Source: Streptomyces fodineus | GTDB lineage: Bacteria; Actinomycetota; Actinomycetes; Streptomycetales; Streptomycetaceae | Assembly (NCBI RefSeq): GCF_001735805.1 | Contig: NZ_CP017248.1 | Span: forward strand, 8,184,001 to 8,248,000 | Reading direction: 5' to 3' | Length of the DNA stretch: 64,000 bases | Shown here: positions 1-7,351 of the stretch, in pieces | Position numbering within the stretch: position 1 is the first letter of the stretch | Layout of the letters: each line of letters opens with the position of its first letter | The notes under the pieces: model-generated | Told to the model about the DNA's origin: nothing | Seen by the model: the letters and a program-made list of their open reading frames with translations, nothing else | The model's database searches: none | Position numbers and translations under genes: made by a program

Positions 1-402
1 TGCGTGCCAGATCTTGTCGTGGCCGGCGTAGATACCGACGTGGTAGACGTAGGAACCGGAGTGGAAGAACACCAGGTCACCGGCCTTGCGGCTGCCGGCG
101 GAGATGTGGTGCGTCTTGTTGTACTGCTGGGCGGCGGTACGCGGCAGGGTCTTGCCCGCCTTCTTGAACGAATACAGCGTCAGCCCCGAGCAGTCGAACC
201 TGCGCGGCCCGGTGGCCCCGTACTGGTACGGCGACCCCTTCTTTGAGGCCGCGACCTGCAGGGCCTTGGTCGCGAGGGTCGCCGCCGAGGCATCGGGGGC
301 GAGACCGGGCACCGTGATCGAGCCGCCGACGGCGGCGAGGGTGAGGGCCGAGGCCGTGCCGGCCCGGGCCATGAGCGACGGGACACGATTGAGCGCAGTC
401 AT
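1..402 (-). CDS. NlpC/P60-family secreted cell-wall hydrolase (3' end cut by window edge)
   Basis: The frame begins at ATG 402 with MTALNRVPSL, passes through an Ala-rich hydrophobic stretch that reads as a signal peptide (about residues 10-40), and enters an NlpC/P60 domain. Visible there are RRFDCSGLTLYSF with the catalytic Cys, the GDLVFFHSG segment and YHVGIYAGHDK with the catalytic His. The reading frame is still open at base 1, so the C-terminus is missing. The start is preceded by GAAGG about 9 nt upstream. Members of this family are exported D,L-endopeptidases that cut stem peptides of peptidoglycan. A ydaO-type c-di-AMP riboswitch directly upstream fits the known control of Streptomyces wall hydrolases by c-di-AMP. 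Family call is firm; the exact substrate is not known. Confidence 0.9.
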   Translation of the reverse strand, partial: MTALNRVPSLMARAGTASALTLAAVGGSITVPGLAPDASAATLATKALQVAASKKGSPYQYGATGPRRFDCSGLTLYSFKKAGKTLPRTAAQQYNKTHHISAGSRKAGDLVFFHSGSYVYHVGIYAGHDKIWHA

Positions 403-420
403 GCGCAACCCTTCGTCAGC

Positions 421-550
421 CGCCTGTGAAGGATGACCTGTCGGATTCGGGCTGGCGAAGTTGCCCGGCCGCGTTGCCGCGGCTTCACCCCAAGGGTTGC
501 CAGGAACTTCCGGCCGTCTGCGGCGAGCAGACGAACAGCCGTTCCGGCGA
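421..550 (-). promoter_or_regulatory. ydaO/yuaA-type cyclic di-AMP riboswitch
   Basis: Read on the minus strand, this leader shows the hallmark blocks of the ydaO class: GGGGTGAA, then CCGCGG/CGCGGC pairing, then GGGC, then CCCGAATCCGACAG, closing with AGGCGG. That 3' block can pair with TCGCCGG at the 5' end to form the P1 stem. It lies between a putative promoter region and the start codon of the NlpC/P60 gene (402). In actinobacteria this class sits ahead of wall-hydrolase genes (rpf, NlpC/P60) and is usually an OFF switch when c-di-AMP is high; that direction is family knowledge, not visible here. Boundaries are approximate to about 5 nt. Confidence 0.88.
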
Positions 551-978
551 CCCGACTTGCTCGGGTCCTCCACTCCTGCCGATCCACTCCTGTCGACCGG
601 TCGTCCAGGCGGCGGCAGGACTCGGCGTCCGCCCGGACCGCCCCGCCGCGGTGGCGGGGGCTTGTCGTCAGACAGGGATCTTCACTCACGACTGTCCGAA
701 AATCACAATGGAACCGGGGATTTGTGGCGTTACTCACCACTCGCCCGTTCGGGTGGACAGCGTTGTGTTCGATGCGGCGTCAGGTCCCGGTCGTAGCCCC
801 GGACCTGGGGCGAAGCGCTTGCTTCCGAGCCTTGGACCCGCGTGCTGCGCAAGTCGGGAGGCCCGGAAAACGATCCTGAGATCCACCGGTCGGCGGTGCG
901 CCGTTCGGGTCGTTTGACGCGTGGTCCGAACGGCGCGTGTCGACACCCGGGTCCGCTCCGGCTGGTCCGGCGTCCGGA
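551..978. other. Intergenic region upstream of the riboswitch
   Basis: About 430 bases with no convincing gene on either strand. Open frames here lack domains and have antisense-type composition. It should hold the minus-strand promoter of the NlpC/P60 transcript, but no clear -35/-10 pair stood out. A small hairpin (ACCCGA...TCGGGT, about 550-566) lies just upstream of the riboswitch. Confidence 0.4.
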
Positions 979-1284
979 TCAGCCGACGCCGTCGGGCGGG
1001 AGCGCGACGCGCGCGGTCCGGCGTTCACCGTCCAGCACCCGCAAGGCCCGTGCCAGCGTGTCCCCGTGCAGCTCCGTCTCGCCCCGCTGGTGCATCGATG
1101 CGAGGGCGTCCCGCAGCTCTGCGGCCTTGCGCACCAGCGCCTGGGCCGCGCGCAGCCCGCTATACGTGTCCCCGTCGTGCGCGGGGTTGATACGGCCCAG
1201 CAGATCGACCGCGTCCAGGTAACGGTCGATCAGATCGCCCTCGGCGCGCGTCAGCGCGGGCAGCGGCGGCAGTTCCGGCAGCAT
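979..1284 (-). CDS. Conserved hypothetical protein, 101 aa, co-transcribed with the ClpP paralogue
   Basis: The start ATG (MLPELPPLPALTR) lies 7 nt after the clpP stop codon, so the two genes almost certainly share a transcript and may be translationally coupled. The protein is soluble, predicted mostly helical and rich in Ala, Arg and Leu, with no signal peptide, membrane segment or motif I recognise. Its position directly behind a ClpP-like gene with a changed active site makes an adaptor or partner role possible, but that is inference only. Coding reality is supported by strong G/C third-position bias and the tight spacing. Confidence 0.65.
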   Translation of the reverse strand: MLPELPPLPALTRAEGDLIDRYLDAVDLLGRINPAHDGDTYSGLRAAQALVRKAAELRDALASMHQRGETELHGDTLARALRVLDGERRTARVALPPDGVG

Positions 1285-1291
1285 CGGCGGC

Positions 1292-1927
1292 TCACTTCGC
1301 GTCCGCTGCGCCGGGCATGCTTCGCCGGCTGGGCACGATGCCGTCCACGAGGCCGTAGGCCACGGCCGCCGGGGCGTCGAGGACCAGGTCCCGTTCCAGG
1401 TCGCGGCGTGCCTGCCCGGCCGTGCGCCCGGTGTGCCGTACGAGCATCTCCTCCGTCACCGCGCGGACCCGGGTCAACTCCTCGGCCTGGATGAGCAGGT
1501 CGCTGGGCTGGCCCCGCACCGGCTCGGGCAGCTGGGGTTGCGCGATCACCATGCGTGCGCCGGGCAGGGCGAACCGCTTGCCCGGCGTGCCGGCCGCGAT
1601 CAGCAGCGCGGCCTGGGAGGCGGCCTGGCCCAGGCAGTAGGTGGCCACGTCGCAGCTGACGTAGCGCATCGTGTCGTAGACGGCCGTGAGCGCGCTGAAC
1701 GAACCGCCCGGCGAGTTGACGTACAGCGTGATGTCCCGGTCCGGGGCCGCGTGTTCGAGGTACATGAGCTGCGCCATCACATCGTTCGCGGCGGTCTCGT
1801 CCAGCGGGGTCCCGAGGAAGACGATCCGGTCCTCGAAGAGCTTGCCGTAGGGGTCGAGCGTGCGCATGCCGCTGCTGGTGCGCTCGGTGAACTCGGGCAG
1901 GACATGACGGGCGGACGCTCGGGACAT
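1292..1927 (-). CDS. clpP: ClpP-like protease subunit with catalytic His replaced by Ala
   Basis: The protein aligns along its length with the ClpP serine protease: LDPYGKLFEDRIVFLG, the substrate-groove segment YVNSPGGS, the nucleophile region CLGQAASQAALLIAAG and the ERD segment RRDLERDLVLDAP. Where canonical ClpP has M-I-H-Q-P this one has M-V-I-A-Q-P, so the catalytic His is Ala (codon GCG); the Ser and the ERD-motif Asp remain. I place the start at ATG 1927 (MSRASARHV, 211 aa) because GAAGGGG sits 7 nt upstream; ATGs at 1933 and 1945 are in frame. Streptomyces carry several clpP genes, mostly paired; this one is single, with a small gene behind it and a Phd-like gene divergent from it. 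It may be a structural, ClpR-like subunit in a mixed complex. Which numbered paralogue it is cannot be told here. Confidence 0.9.
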   Translation of the reverse strand: MSRASARHVLPEFTERTSSGMRTLDPYGKLFEDRIVFLGTPLDETAANDVMAQLMYLEHAAPDRDITLYVNSPGGSFSALTAVYDTMRYVSCDVATYCLGQAASQAALLIAAGTPGKRFALPGARMVIAQPQLPEPVRGQPSDLLIQAEELTRVRAVTEEMLVRHTGRTAGQARRDLERDLVLDAPAAVAYGLVDGIVPSRRSMPGAADAK

Positions 1928-1945
1928 GGGCATACCCCTTCTCAT

Positions 1946-2015
1946 CGCACGGCCCTCTGGCGGGCTCGGCTTCTGTAAAAAATGTACAGGACGTACGTGA
2001 CGTTATGATGGGGGC
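1946..2015. promoter_or_regulatory. Divergent promoter region with a TGTACA antitoxin-type operator
   Basis: The short gap between the ClpP-like gene and the antitoxin-like gene is locally A/T-rich (TGTAAAAAATGTACAGGACGT), unusual in this genome. It contains TGTACA at 1983-1988 and the overlapping palindrome ACGTACGT just downstream. TGTACA is the core recognised by YefM-family antitoxins when they repress their own promoter, so autoregulation, and possible effects on the divergent clpP, are plausible. No experimental evidence is available from sequence. Confidence 0.5.
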
Positions 2016-2348
2016 ATGGCCTACGAGATTCCGGTGACGCAAGCCAGGGCTGAGCTCGCCGACCTGATCAACCGGGTGGTGTACGGCGGTGAGCGCGTCG
2101 TCGTGACGCGGCACGGCAAGCCGCTGGTCGCGCTGGTGTCGGCCGCCGATCTGGAGCGGCTGGACGCGCTCGACGAGGCGGCCGAGGAGCAGGTCGTCAG
2201 CTCGGTCTCGGGTGTCCGCGAGGCCGGTTCCGCCTCCCGCGAACAGCAGCGGTTCGGGATCGTCGCCGAGCATCGCGCTCCCGGCGTGGCCGCCGAGCGG
2301 CGCGGCCCCGGCATGGCCGCCGACCACCGCGGTCCCGGCGCCTCCTGA
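2016..2348 (+). CDS. Phd/YefM-family antitoxin-like DNA-binding protein, no toxin beside it
   Basis: Residues 1-60 match the Phd/YefM antitoxin fold: MAYEIPVTQARAELADLINR then VVVTRHGKPLVALVSAADLERL, the dimerising DNA-binding N-terminal part. The C-terminal tail, which normally wraps the toxin, is instead a repetitive Arg/Gly/Pro segment (RAPGVAAERRGPG, then AADHRGPG). The start ATG 2016 follows a GATGGGGG purine run. No RelE/YoeB, Doc or other toxin-sized frame follows; the next gene is ureA. It is therefore an orphan antitoxin-type regulator or the survivor of a decayed module. Adjacency to a ClpP-like gene is notable because Clp proteases degrade such antitoxins, but a functional link is only inference. 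Confidence 0.8.
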   Translation: MAYEIPVTQARAELADLINRVVYGGERVVVTRHGKPLVALVSAADLERLDALDEAAEEQVVSSVSGVREAGSASREQQRFGIVAEHRAPGVAAERRGPGMAADHRGPGAS

Positions 2349-2400
2349 CCCACGCCGGTTTCGGGCATCCCATGCCCACGCCGGTTTCGGGCATCCCATC
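2349..2400. repeat. Two perfect tandem copies of a 26-bp unit
   Basis: The unit CCCACGCCGGTTTCGGGCAT plus the six bases CCCATG occurs at 2349-2374 and again at 2375-2400 with only the last base changed. It begins directly after the antitoxin stop codon. It is not part of any gene I can support; origin by slippage or as a protein-binding array is open. Confidence 0.8.
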
Positions 2401-2601
2401 GCCCGGTCATCGGGCGATCAAGGTCCGGTTAACGTCGTTGAAACTCCGGCGAACTAGCCTGCCGATCGACGCCATCAGGGGTTTTGCTGCCCGGATCGAG
2501 GATGATTCGGGGATTTTGTTTGCGTGCTACGCCTATCCCCGTCGCGATGGCTGTGGCAACCGGACCCCGCACGGTCCGGAGCAAGGACTGTGAGGTGGGA
2601 C

Positions 2602-2904
2602 GTGCATCTGACCCCGCACGAACAAGAGCGGCTGCTGATCCATGTGGCGGCCGACGTCGCCGAGAAGCGCAGGGCCCGCGGGCTCAAGCTCAACCACCCC
2701 GAGGCGGTCGCCCTCATCACGTCGCACATCCTCGAGGGCGCGCGTGACGGCCGTACGGTCGCCGAGCTCATGTCCTCCGGCCGCAAGCTGCTCACCAGGG
2801 ACGACGTCATGGACGGGGTCTCCGAGATGATCCACGACGTGCAGGTGGAGGCCACCTTCCCGGACGGCACCAAGCTCGTCACCGTCCACGAGCCGATCAT
2901 CTGA
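2602..2904 (+). CDS. ureA: Urease gamma subunit
   Basis: The 100-residue protein reads MHLTPHEQERLLIHVAADVA onwards and carries the family's LNHPEA and TVAELMSSGRKLLTRDDVM segments, ending VTVHEPII. This is the small structural subunit of the nickel enzyme that hydrolyses urea to ammonia and carbamate. I chose GTG 2602 because GAGGTGG lies 3-9 nt upstream and because the resulting length equals the family's usual 100 aa; GTG 2590 would add only a few residues. It opens the operon ureA-B-C-F-G-D. The ~200 bases ahead of it should hold the operon promoter; I saw no convincing nickel-regulator site. Confidence 0.95.
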   Translation: MHLTPHEQERLLIHVAADVAEKRRARGLKLNHPEAVALITSHILEGARDGRTVAELMSSGRKLLTRDDVMDGVSEMIHDVQVEATFPDGTKLVTVHEPII

Positions 2905-2914
2905 GGGGGCCGCG

Positions 2915-3226
2915 ATGATTCCCGGAGAGGTTCTTTTCGCGGACGACCCGATCGTGTGCAACGAGGGCCGCGAGGTCACCCGGCTGACCGTCCTCAACGC
3001 CGCCGACCGGCCCGTCCAGGTCGGCTCCCACTACCACTTCGCCGAAGCCAACCCCGGCCTGGAGTTCGACCGTGCCGCGGCCCGCGGCAAGCGGCTGAAC
3101 ATCGCCGCCGGCACCGCCGTACGCTTCGAGCCCGGCATCCCCGTCGACGTCGAACTCGTGCCCCTCGCCGGCGCCCGGATCGTCCCCGGCCTGCGCGGGG
3201 AGACCGGAGGTGCCCTCGATGCCTGA
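2915..3226 (+). CDS. ureB: Urease beta subunit
   Basis: The 103-residue protein begins MIPGEVLFADDPI and contains the family signature GSHYHFAEANP and the FEPG turn near the C-terminal third. It is the second small subunit, packing against UreC in the (ABC)3 trimer. It starts 10 nt after ureA, with a GAGGGGG ribosome site inside the gap, and its stop overlaps the start of ureC by 8 nt, so A, B and C are translated as a coupled unit. Confidence 0.96.
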   Translation: MIPGEVLFADDPIVCNEGREVTRLTVLNAADRPVQVGSHYHFAEANPGLEFDRAAARGKRLNIAAGTAVRFEPGIPVDVELVPLAGARIVPGLRGETGGALDA

Positions 3227-4940
3227 GATCTCCCGCGGCGCCTACGCCGACCTGTTCGGGCCGACCACCGGTGACCGCATCCGGCTCGCCGACACCGATC
3301 TGCTGATCGAGATCGAGGAGGACCGCTCCGGCGGCCCCGGCGCCTGCGGCGACGAGGCGGTCTTCGGCGGCGGCAAGGTCATCCGCGAGTCCATGGGCCA
3401 GTCCCGCGCCACCCGCGCCGACGGCACCCCCGACACCGTGATCACCGGTGTCGTCATCGTCGACCACTGGGGCGTCGTCAAGGCCGACGTCGGCATCCGC
3501 GACGGCCGGATCGCCGCGATCGGCAAGGCCGGCAACCCGGACACCATGGACGGCGTCCACCCCGGCCTGGTCATCGGGCCCGAGACCGAGATCATCGCGG
3601 GCAACGGGCGGATCCTCACCGCCGGTGCCATCGACGCGCACGTCCACTTCATCTGCCCCCAGATCGCCGACGAGGCGCTCGCTTCCGGCATCACCACCCT
3701 GGTCGGCGGGGGCACCGGCCCCGCCGAGGGCTCCAAGGCGACCACCGTCACGCCCGGCCCCTGGCACCTCGCCCGGATGTTCGAGGCCATGGAGGCCTAC
3801 CCGGTCAACGTCGGCTTCCTCGGCAAGGGCAACACCGTCTCCCACGAGGCGATGCTCTCCCAGATCCGAGGCGGCGCGGCCGGCCTGAAGCTGCACGAGG
3901 ACTGGGGCTCCACCCCGGCCGTCATCGACGCCGCGCTGACCGTGGCGGACCGGACCGGCATCCAGGTCGCCATCCACACGGACACCCTCAACGAGGCCGG
4001 CTTTGTCGGCGACACGCTCGCCGCGATCGCGGGCCGGGGCATCCACTCGTACCACACCGAGGGCGCCGGCGGCGGGCACGCGCCGGACATCATGACCGTG
4101 GTCTCGCAGCCCAACGTGCTGCCCAGTTCCACCAACCCGACCCGGCCGTTCACCGTCAACACCGCCGAGGAACACCTCGACATGCTGATGGTGTGCCACC
4201 ACCTCAACCCGGCGGTCCCCGAGGACCTGGCGTTCGCCGAGTCCCGGATCCGGCCCTCCACCATCGGCGCGGAGGACGTCCTGCACGACCTCGGTGCGAT
4301 CTCGATCATCTCCTCCGACTCCCAGGCCATGGGCCGCGTCGGCGAGGTCATCCTGCGCACCTGGCAGACCGCCCATGTGATGAAGCGCAGGCGCGGCGCG
4401 CTGCCCGGTGACGGACGCGCGGACAACCACCGCGTGCGTCGCTATGTCGCCAAGTACACGATCAACCCCGCGCTCGCGCAGGGCCTCGCCGCCGAGATCG
4501 GCTCCGTGGAGACCGGCAAGCTCGCCGACCTCGTGCTGTGGGATCCGGCGTTCTTCGGGGTCAAGCCGCTGCTCGTGCTCAAGGGCGGCCAGATCGCCTA
4601 CGCGCAGATGGGCGACGCCAACGCCTCCATCCCCACCCCGCAGCCCATCCTGCCCCGCCCCATGTACGGCGCGATCGGCCGCGCCCCGGCCGCCAACTCC
4701 GTCAACTTCGTGGCCGAGTCGGCGATCGAGGACGGTCTGCCGGAGCGGCTCGGGCTGGGCAAGCGGTTCGCGGCGATCGCGTCCACGCGAGCGGTCACCA
4801 AGGCCGACATGCGCGAGAACGACGCCCGGCCCGACGTCCGGATCGACCCCGACAGCTTCGCCGTGCACATCGACGGCGAGCTGGTCGAGGCCACACCGGC
4901 CGCCGAACTGCCCATGGCCCAGCGCTACTTCCTGTTCTGA
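3219..4940 (+). CDS. ureC: Urease alpha (catalytic) subunit
   Basis: A 573-residue full-length UreC. The nickel ligands and active-site elements are visible: DAHVHFICPQ (first His pair), GLKLHEDWGS containing the Lys that is carbamylated to bridge the two nickels, AIHTDTLNE, SYHTEGAGGGHAPD, and the mobile-flap region MVCHHLNPAVPED. The C-terminus is PMAQRYFLF, as in the family. I start at ATG 3219 (MPEISRGAYADLFGPTTGD) because GGAGG lies 8 nt upstream; a GTG at 3210 is in frame but lacks a site. The stop overlaps the ureF start by one base. Confidence 0.97.
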   Translation: MPEISRGAYADLFGPTTGDRIRLADTDLLIEIEEDRSGGPGACGDEAVFGGGKVIRESMGQSRATRADGTPDTVITGVVIVDHWGVVKADVGIRDGRIAAIGKAGNPDTMDGVHPGLVIGPETEIIAGNGRILTAGAIDAHVHFICPQIADEALASGITTLVGGGTGPAEGSKATTVTPGPWHLARMFEAMEAYPVNVGFLGKGNTVSHEAMLSQIRGGAAGLKLHEDWGSTPAVIDAALTVADRTGIQVAIHTDTLNEAGFVGDTLAAIAGRGIHSYHTEGAGGGHAPDIMTVVSQPNVLPSSTNPTRPFTVNTAEEHLDMLMVCHHLNPAVPEDLAFAESRIRPSTIGAEDVLHDLGAISIISSDSQAMGRVGEVILRTWQTAHVMKRRRGALPGDGRADNHRVRRYVAKYTINPALAQGLAAEIGSVETGKLADLVLWDPAFFGVKPLLVLKGGQIAYAQMGDANASIPTPQPILPRPMYGAIGRAPAANSVNFVAESAIEDGLPERLGLGKRFAAIASTRAVTKADMRENDARPDVRIDPDSFAVHIDGELVEATPAAELPMAQRYFLF

Positions 4941-5614
4941 TGAGCAGGGCAGCGCTTCTCGTCCTGGCCGACGGCCGCTTCCCCGCCGGAGGACACGCAC
5001 ACTCCGGCGGGGCGGAGGCCGCCGTCAAGGCGGGCCGGATCACCTCCGCCGCGAGCCTGGAGGACTTCTGCCGGGGGCGGCTCTACACCGCGGGGCTGGT
5101 CGCGGGGGCGCTCGCGGCAGCCGCCGCACTCGGCGTGGATCCGGGGGAGTTGGACGCGGCGGCCGACGCCCGTACGCCGTCGCCCGCCCTGCGGACCGCC
5201 GCGCGCAGGCTGGGACGGCAGCTGATGCGGGCGGCCAGAGCCACCTGGCCCTGCGCCGAACTCGACGCACTGGCCCGGCAGTTCCCCAAGGGTGCCCATC
5301 AGCCGGTGGTGCTCGGGCTCGTGGCGCGTGCGGCGGGGCTGGGGCCCGAGGACGCGGCGTACTGCGCGGCGTACGAGAGCGTGAGCGGACCGGCGACGGC
5401 GACTGTGCGGTTGCTGAGCCTGGACCCGTTCGATGCGACCGGTGTGCTGGCCCGGCTGGCGCCGGAGCTGGACCGCGTCGCGGACACGGCGGCGCAGGCG
5501 GCGCGGAGGGCGCTCGACGAGGGTGTCGATGCGCTGCCGGCCGCGTCAGGGCCCTTGCTGGAGGTCGGTGCGCAGTGGCATGCGGGCTGGCCTGTGCGGC
5601 TGTTCGCGTCGTAG
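4940..5614 (+). CDS. ureF: Urease accessory protein UreF
   Basis: The all-helical 224-residue protein has the UreF pattern LADGRFPAGGHAHSGGAEAAV at the N-terminus, where a serine-rich version is more usual, and the C-terminal PLLEVGAQWHAGWPVRLFAS. UreF works with UreD and UreG to load nickel into UreC and gates the GTPase activity of UreG. The start ATG shares its A with the ureC stop codon, so translation is coupled. There is no ureE gene in this operon, as is common in actinomycetes, so nickel delivery must rely on UreG or another carrier. Confidence 0.92.
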   Translation: MSRAALLVLADGRFPAGGHAHSGGAEAAVKAGRITSAASLEDFCRGRLYTAGLVAGALAAAAALGVDPGELDAAADARTPSPALRTAARRLGRQLMRAARATWPCAELDALARQFPKGAHQPVVLGLVARAAGLGPEDAAYCAAYESVSGPATATVRLLSLDPFDATGVLARLAPELDRVADTAAQAARRALDEGVDALPAASGPLLEVGAQWHAGWPVRLFAS

Positions 5615-5790
5615 GGGTCTCCCCGGCCGCCCCTACCCGTCCCGTCCGCCAGGAGCCCGCCCTTTCGATCCCGCCAGGGGCCTGTGCCCCCTGGCCCCCC
5701 CATCGGCCTGAACGGCCTCGTCCTCGAACTCCCCCAGAGGGGGTACCCCCAGACGGGCTGACAGCGAGGCCACCCACATTGGAGCCGCAC
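5615..5790. repeat. Streptomyces-type intergenic repeat inside the urease operon
   Basis: This 176-base gap separates ureF from ureG, while all other urease genes are within about 10 nt or overlap. It contains stacked G/C inverted repeats: CAGGGGCC...GGCCCCC-like around 5680-5700, the hairpin CCCCAGAGGGGG near 5740, and a CTCGTCCTCGAAC block that ends in CAGACGGGCTGA. I recognise this as a widespread intergenic repeat of Streptomyces chromosomes (from memory). It may act as a processing or attenuation point that sets ureGD apart from ureABCF. Confidence 0.65.
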
Positions 5791-6455
<665 letters not shown>

Positions 6456-6468
<13 letters not shown>

Positions 6469-7232
6469 GCGCCACGGGGGTCCGGGCGGACGCGCGGATC
6501 GTCGCCCGCGCCGACGGCCGCGGCGGCACCGCGCTGCCCGTACTGGACGGCGACGGGCCGCTGGCCCTGCGCCGCACCCGGGCCACCGGTACGGAGGCCA
6601 GGGTGATGGTCGTCGGCGCGATGAGCGGTCCGCTCGGCGGCGACCGTTTCTCGCTCACGGCGAGCGTGGCGGAGGGCGCCCGGCTGCACGTCGGCTCGGC
6701 CGCCGCCACCATCGCCCTGCCGGGCCAGACCAAGGGCGAGGCCCGCTACGACGTACGGCTCGACGTGGCCGACGGGGCCGAACTGCGCTGGCTGCCCGAG
6801 CAGTTGATCTCGGCTCGTGGCAGCGACCTGTACGTGACCACCCGCGCCGAACTCGCCGCCGGAGCCCGGCTCGTGCTGCGCGAGGAGCAGGTGCTCGGGC
6901 GGGCGGGGGAGGAACCCGGACGGCTCACCAGCCGTCTGACGGTGCGGATCGCGGGCCGAGCGGTGCTGGACCAGGAACTGGCCTGCGGGCCCGGGGCGCC
7001 GGGGGGCTGGGACGGACCGGCGGTGCTGGCGGGACATCGGGCGGTGGGTCAACTCGTCGTCGTGCGCCCCGAGTTCGCCGCGCAGCGGCCCGAGCCGCGG
7101 GTGCTGGGGGAGTGCGCGGCCCTGATACCGCTGGCCGGCCCCGCGGTCCTGGTCAGCGCCGTGGCAGCGGACGCACTACGGCTCCGGCGACTCCTGGACG
7201 AGTCACTGGCAAGGCTCGACGGGCGAACGTGA
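6456..7232 (+). CDS. ureD: Urease accessory protein UreD (UreH)
   Basis: A 258-residue UreD with the typical core VGAMSGPLGGDRF, followed by LHVGSAAATIALPG and ELRWLPEQLISARGSD. UreD is the scaffold that docks UreF and UreG on apo-urease. GTG 6456 overlaps the ureG stop by 13 nt; a GTG at 6465 that gives the more usual 4-nt GTGA overlap is equally possible, and neither has a clear ribosome site. It is the last gene of the operon; a 119-base gap with A/T-richer patches follows before the next gene. Confidence 0.9.
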
Positions 7233-7351
7233 CCATCCGGTTATCGGATTGGTAAAGATGACAGGCGCCCCCTGTTCTCAGACGGCTCACAGCCGAGAGG
7301 ATCCCCGAACTGACCACTCGCAGTGATCCTTATGTAGGGGGAGGGGCCCAC

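Noticed and set aside
2016..2600. Complete toxin-antitoxin operon
   Set aside because: Only the antitoxin-like gene is present; no RelE, YoeB, Doc or PIN-type frame follows before ureA.
2994..5000. Long open frame antisense to ureB and ureC
   Set aside because: Typical shadow frame of a GC-rich gene; the plus strand encodes the conserved urease subunits throughout.
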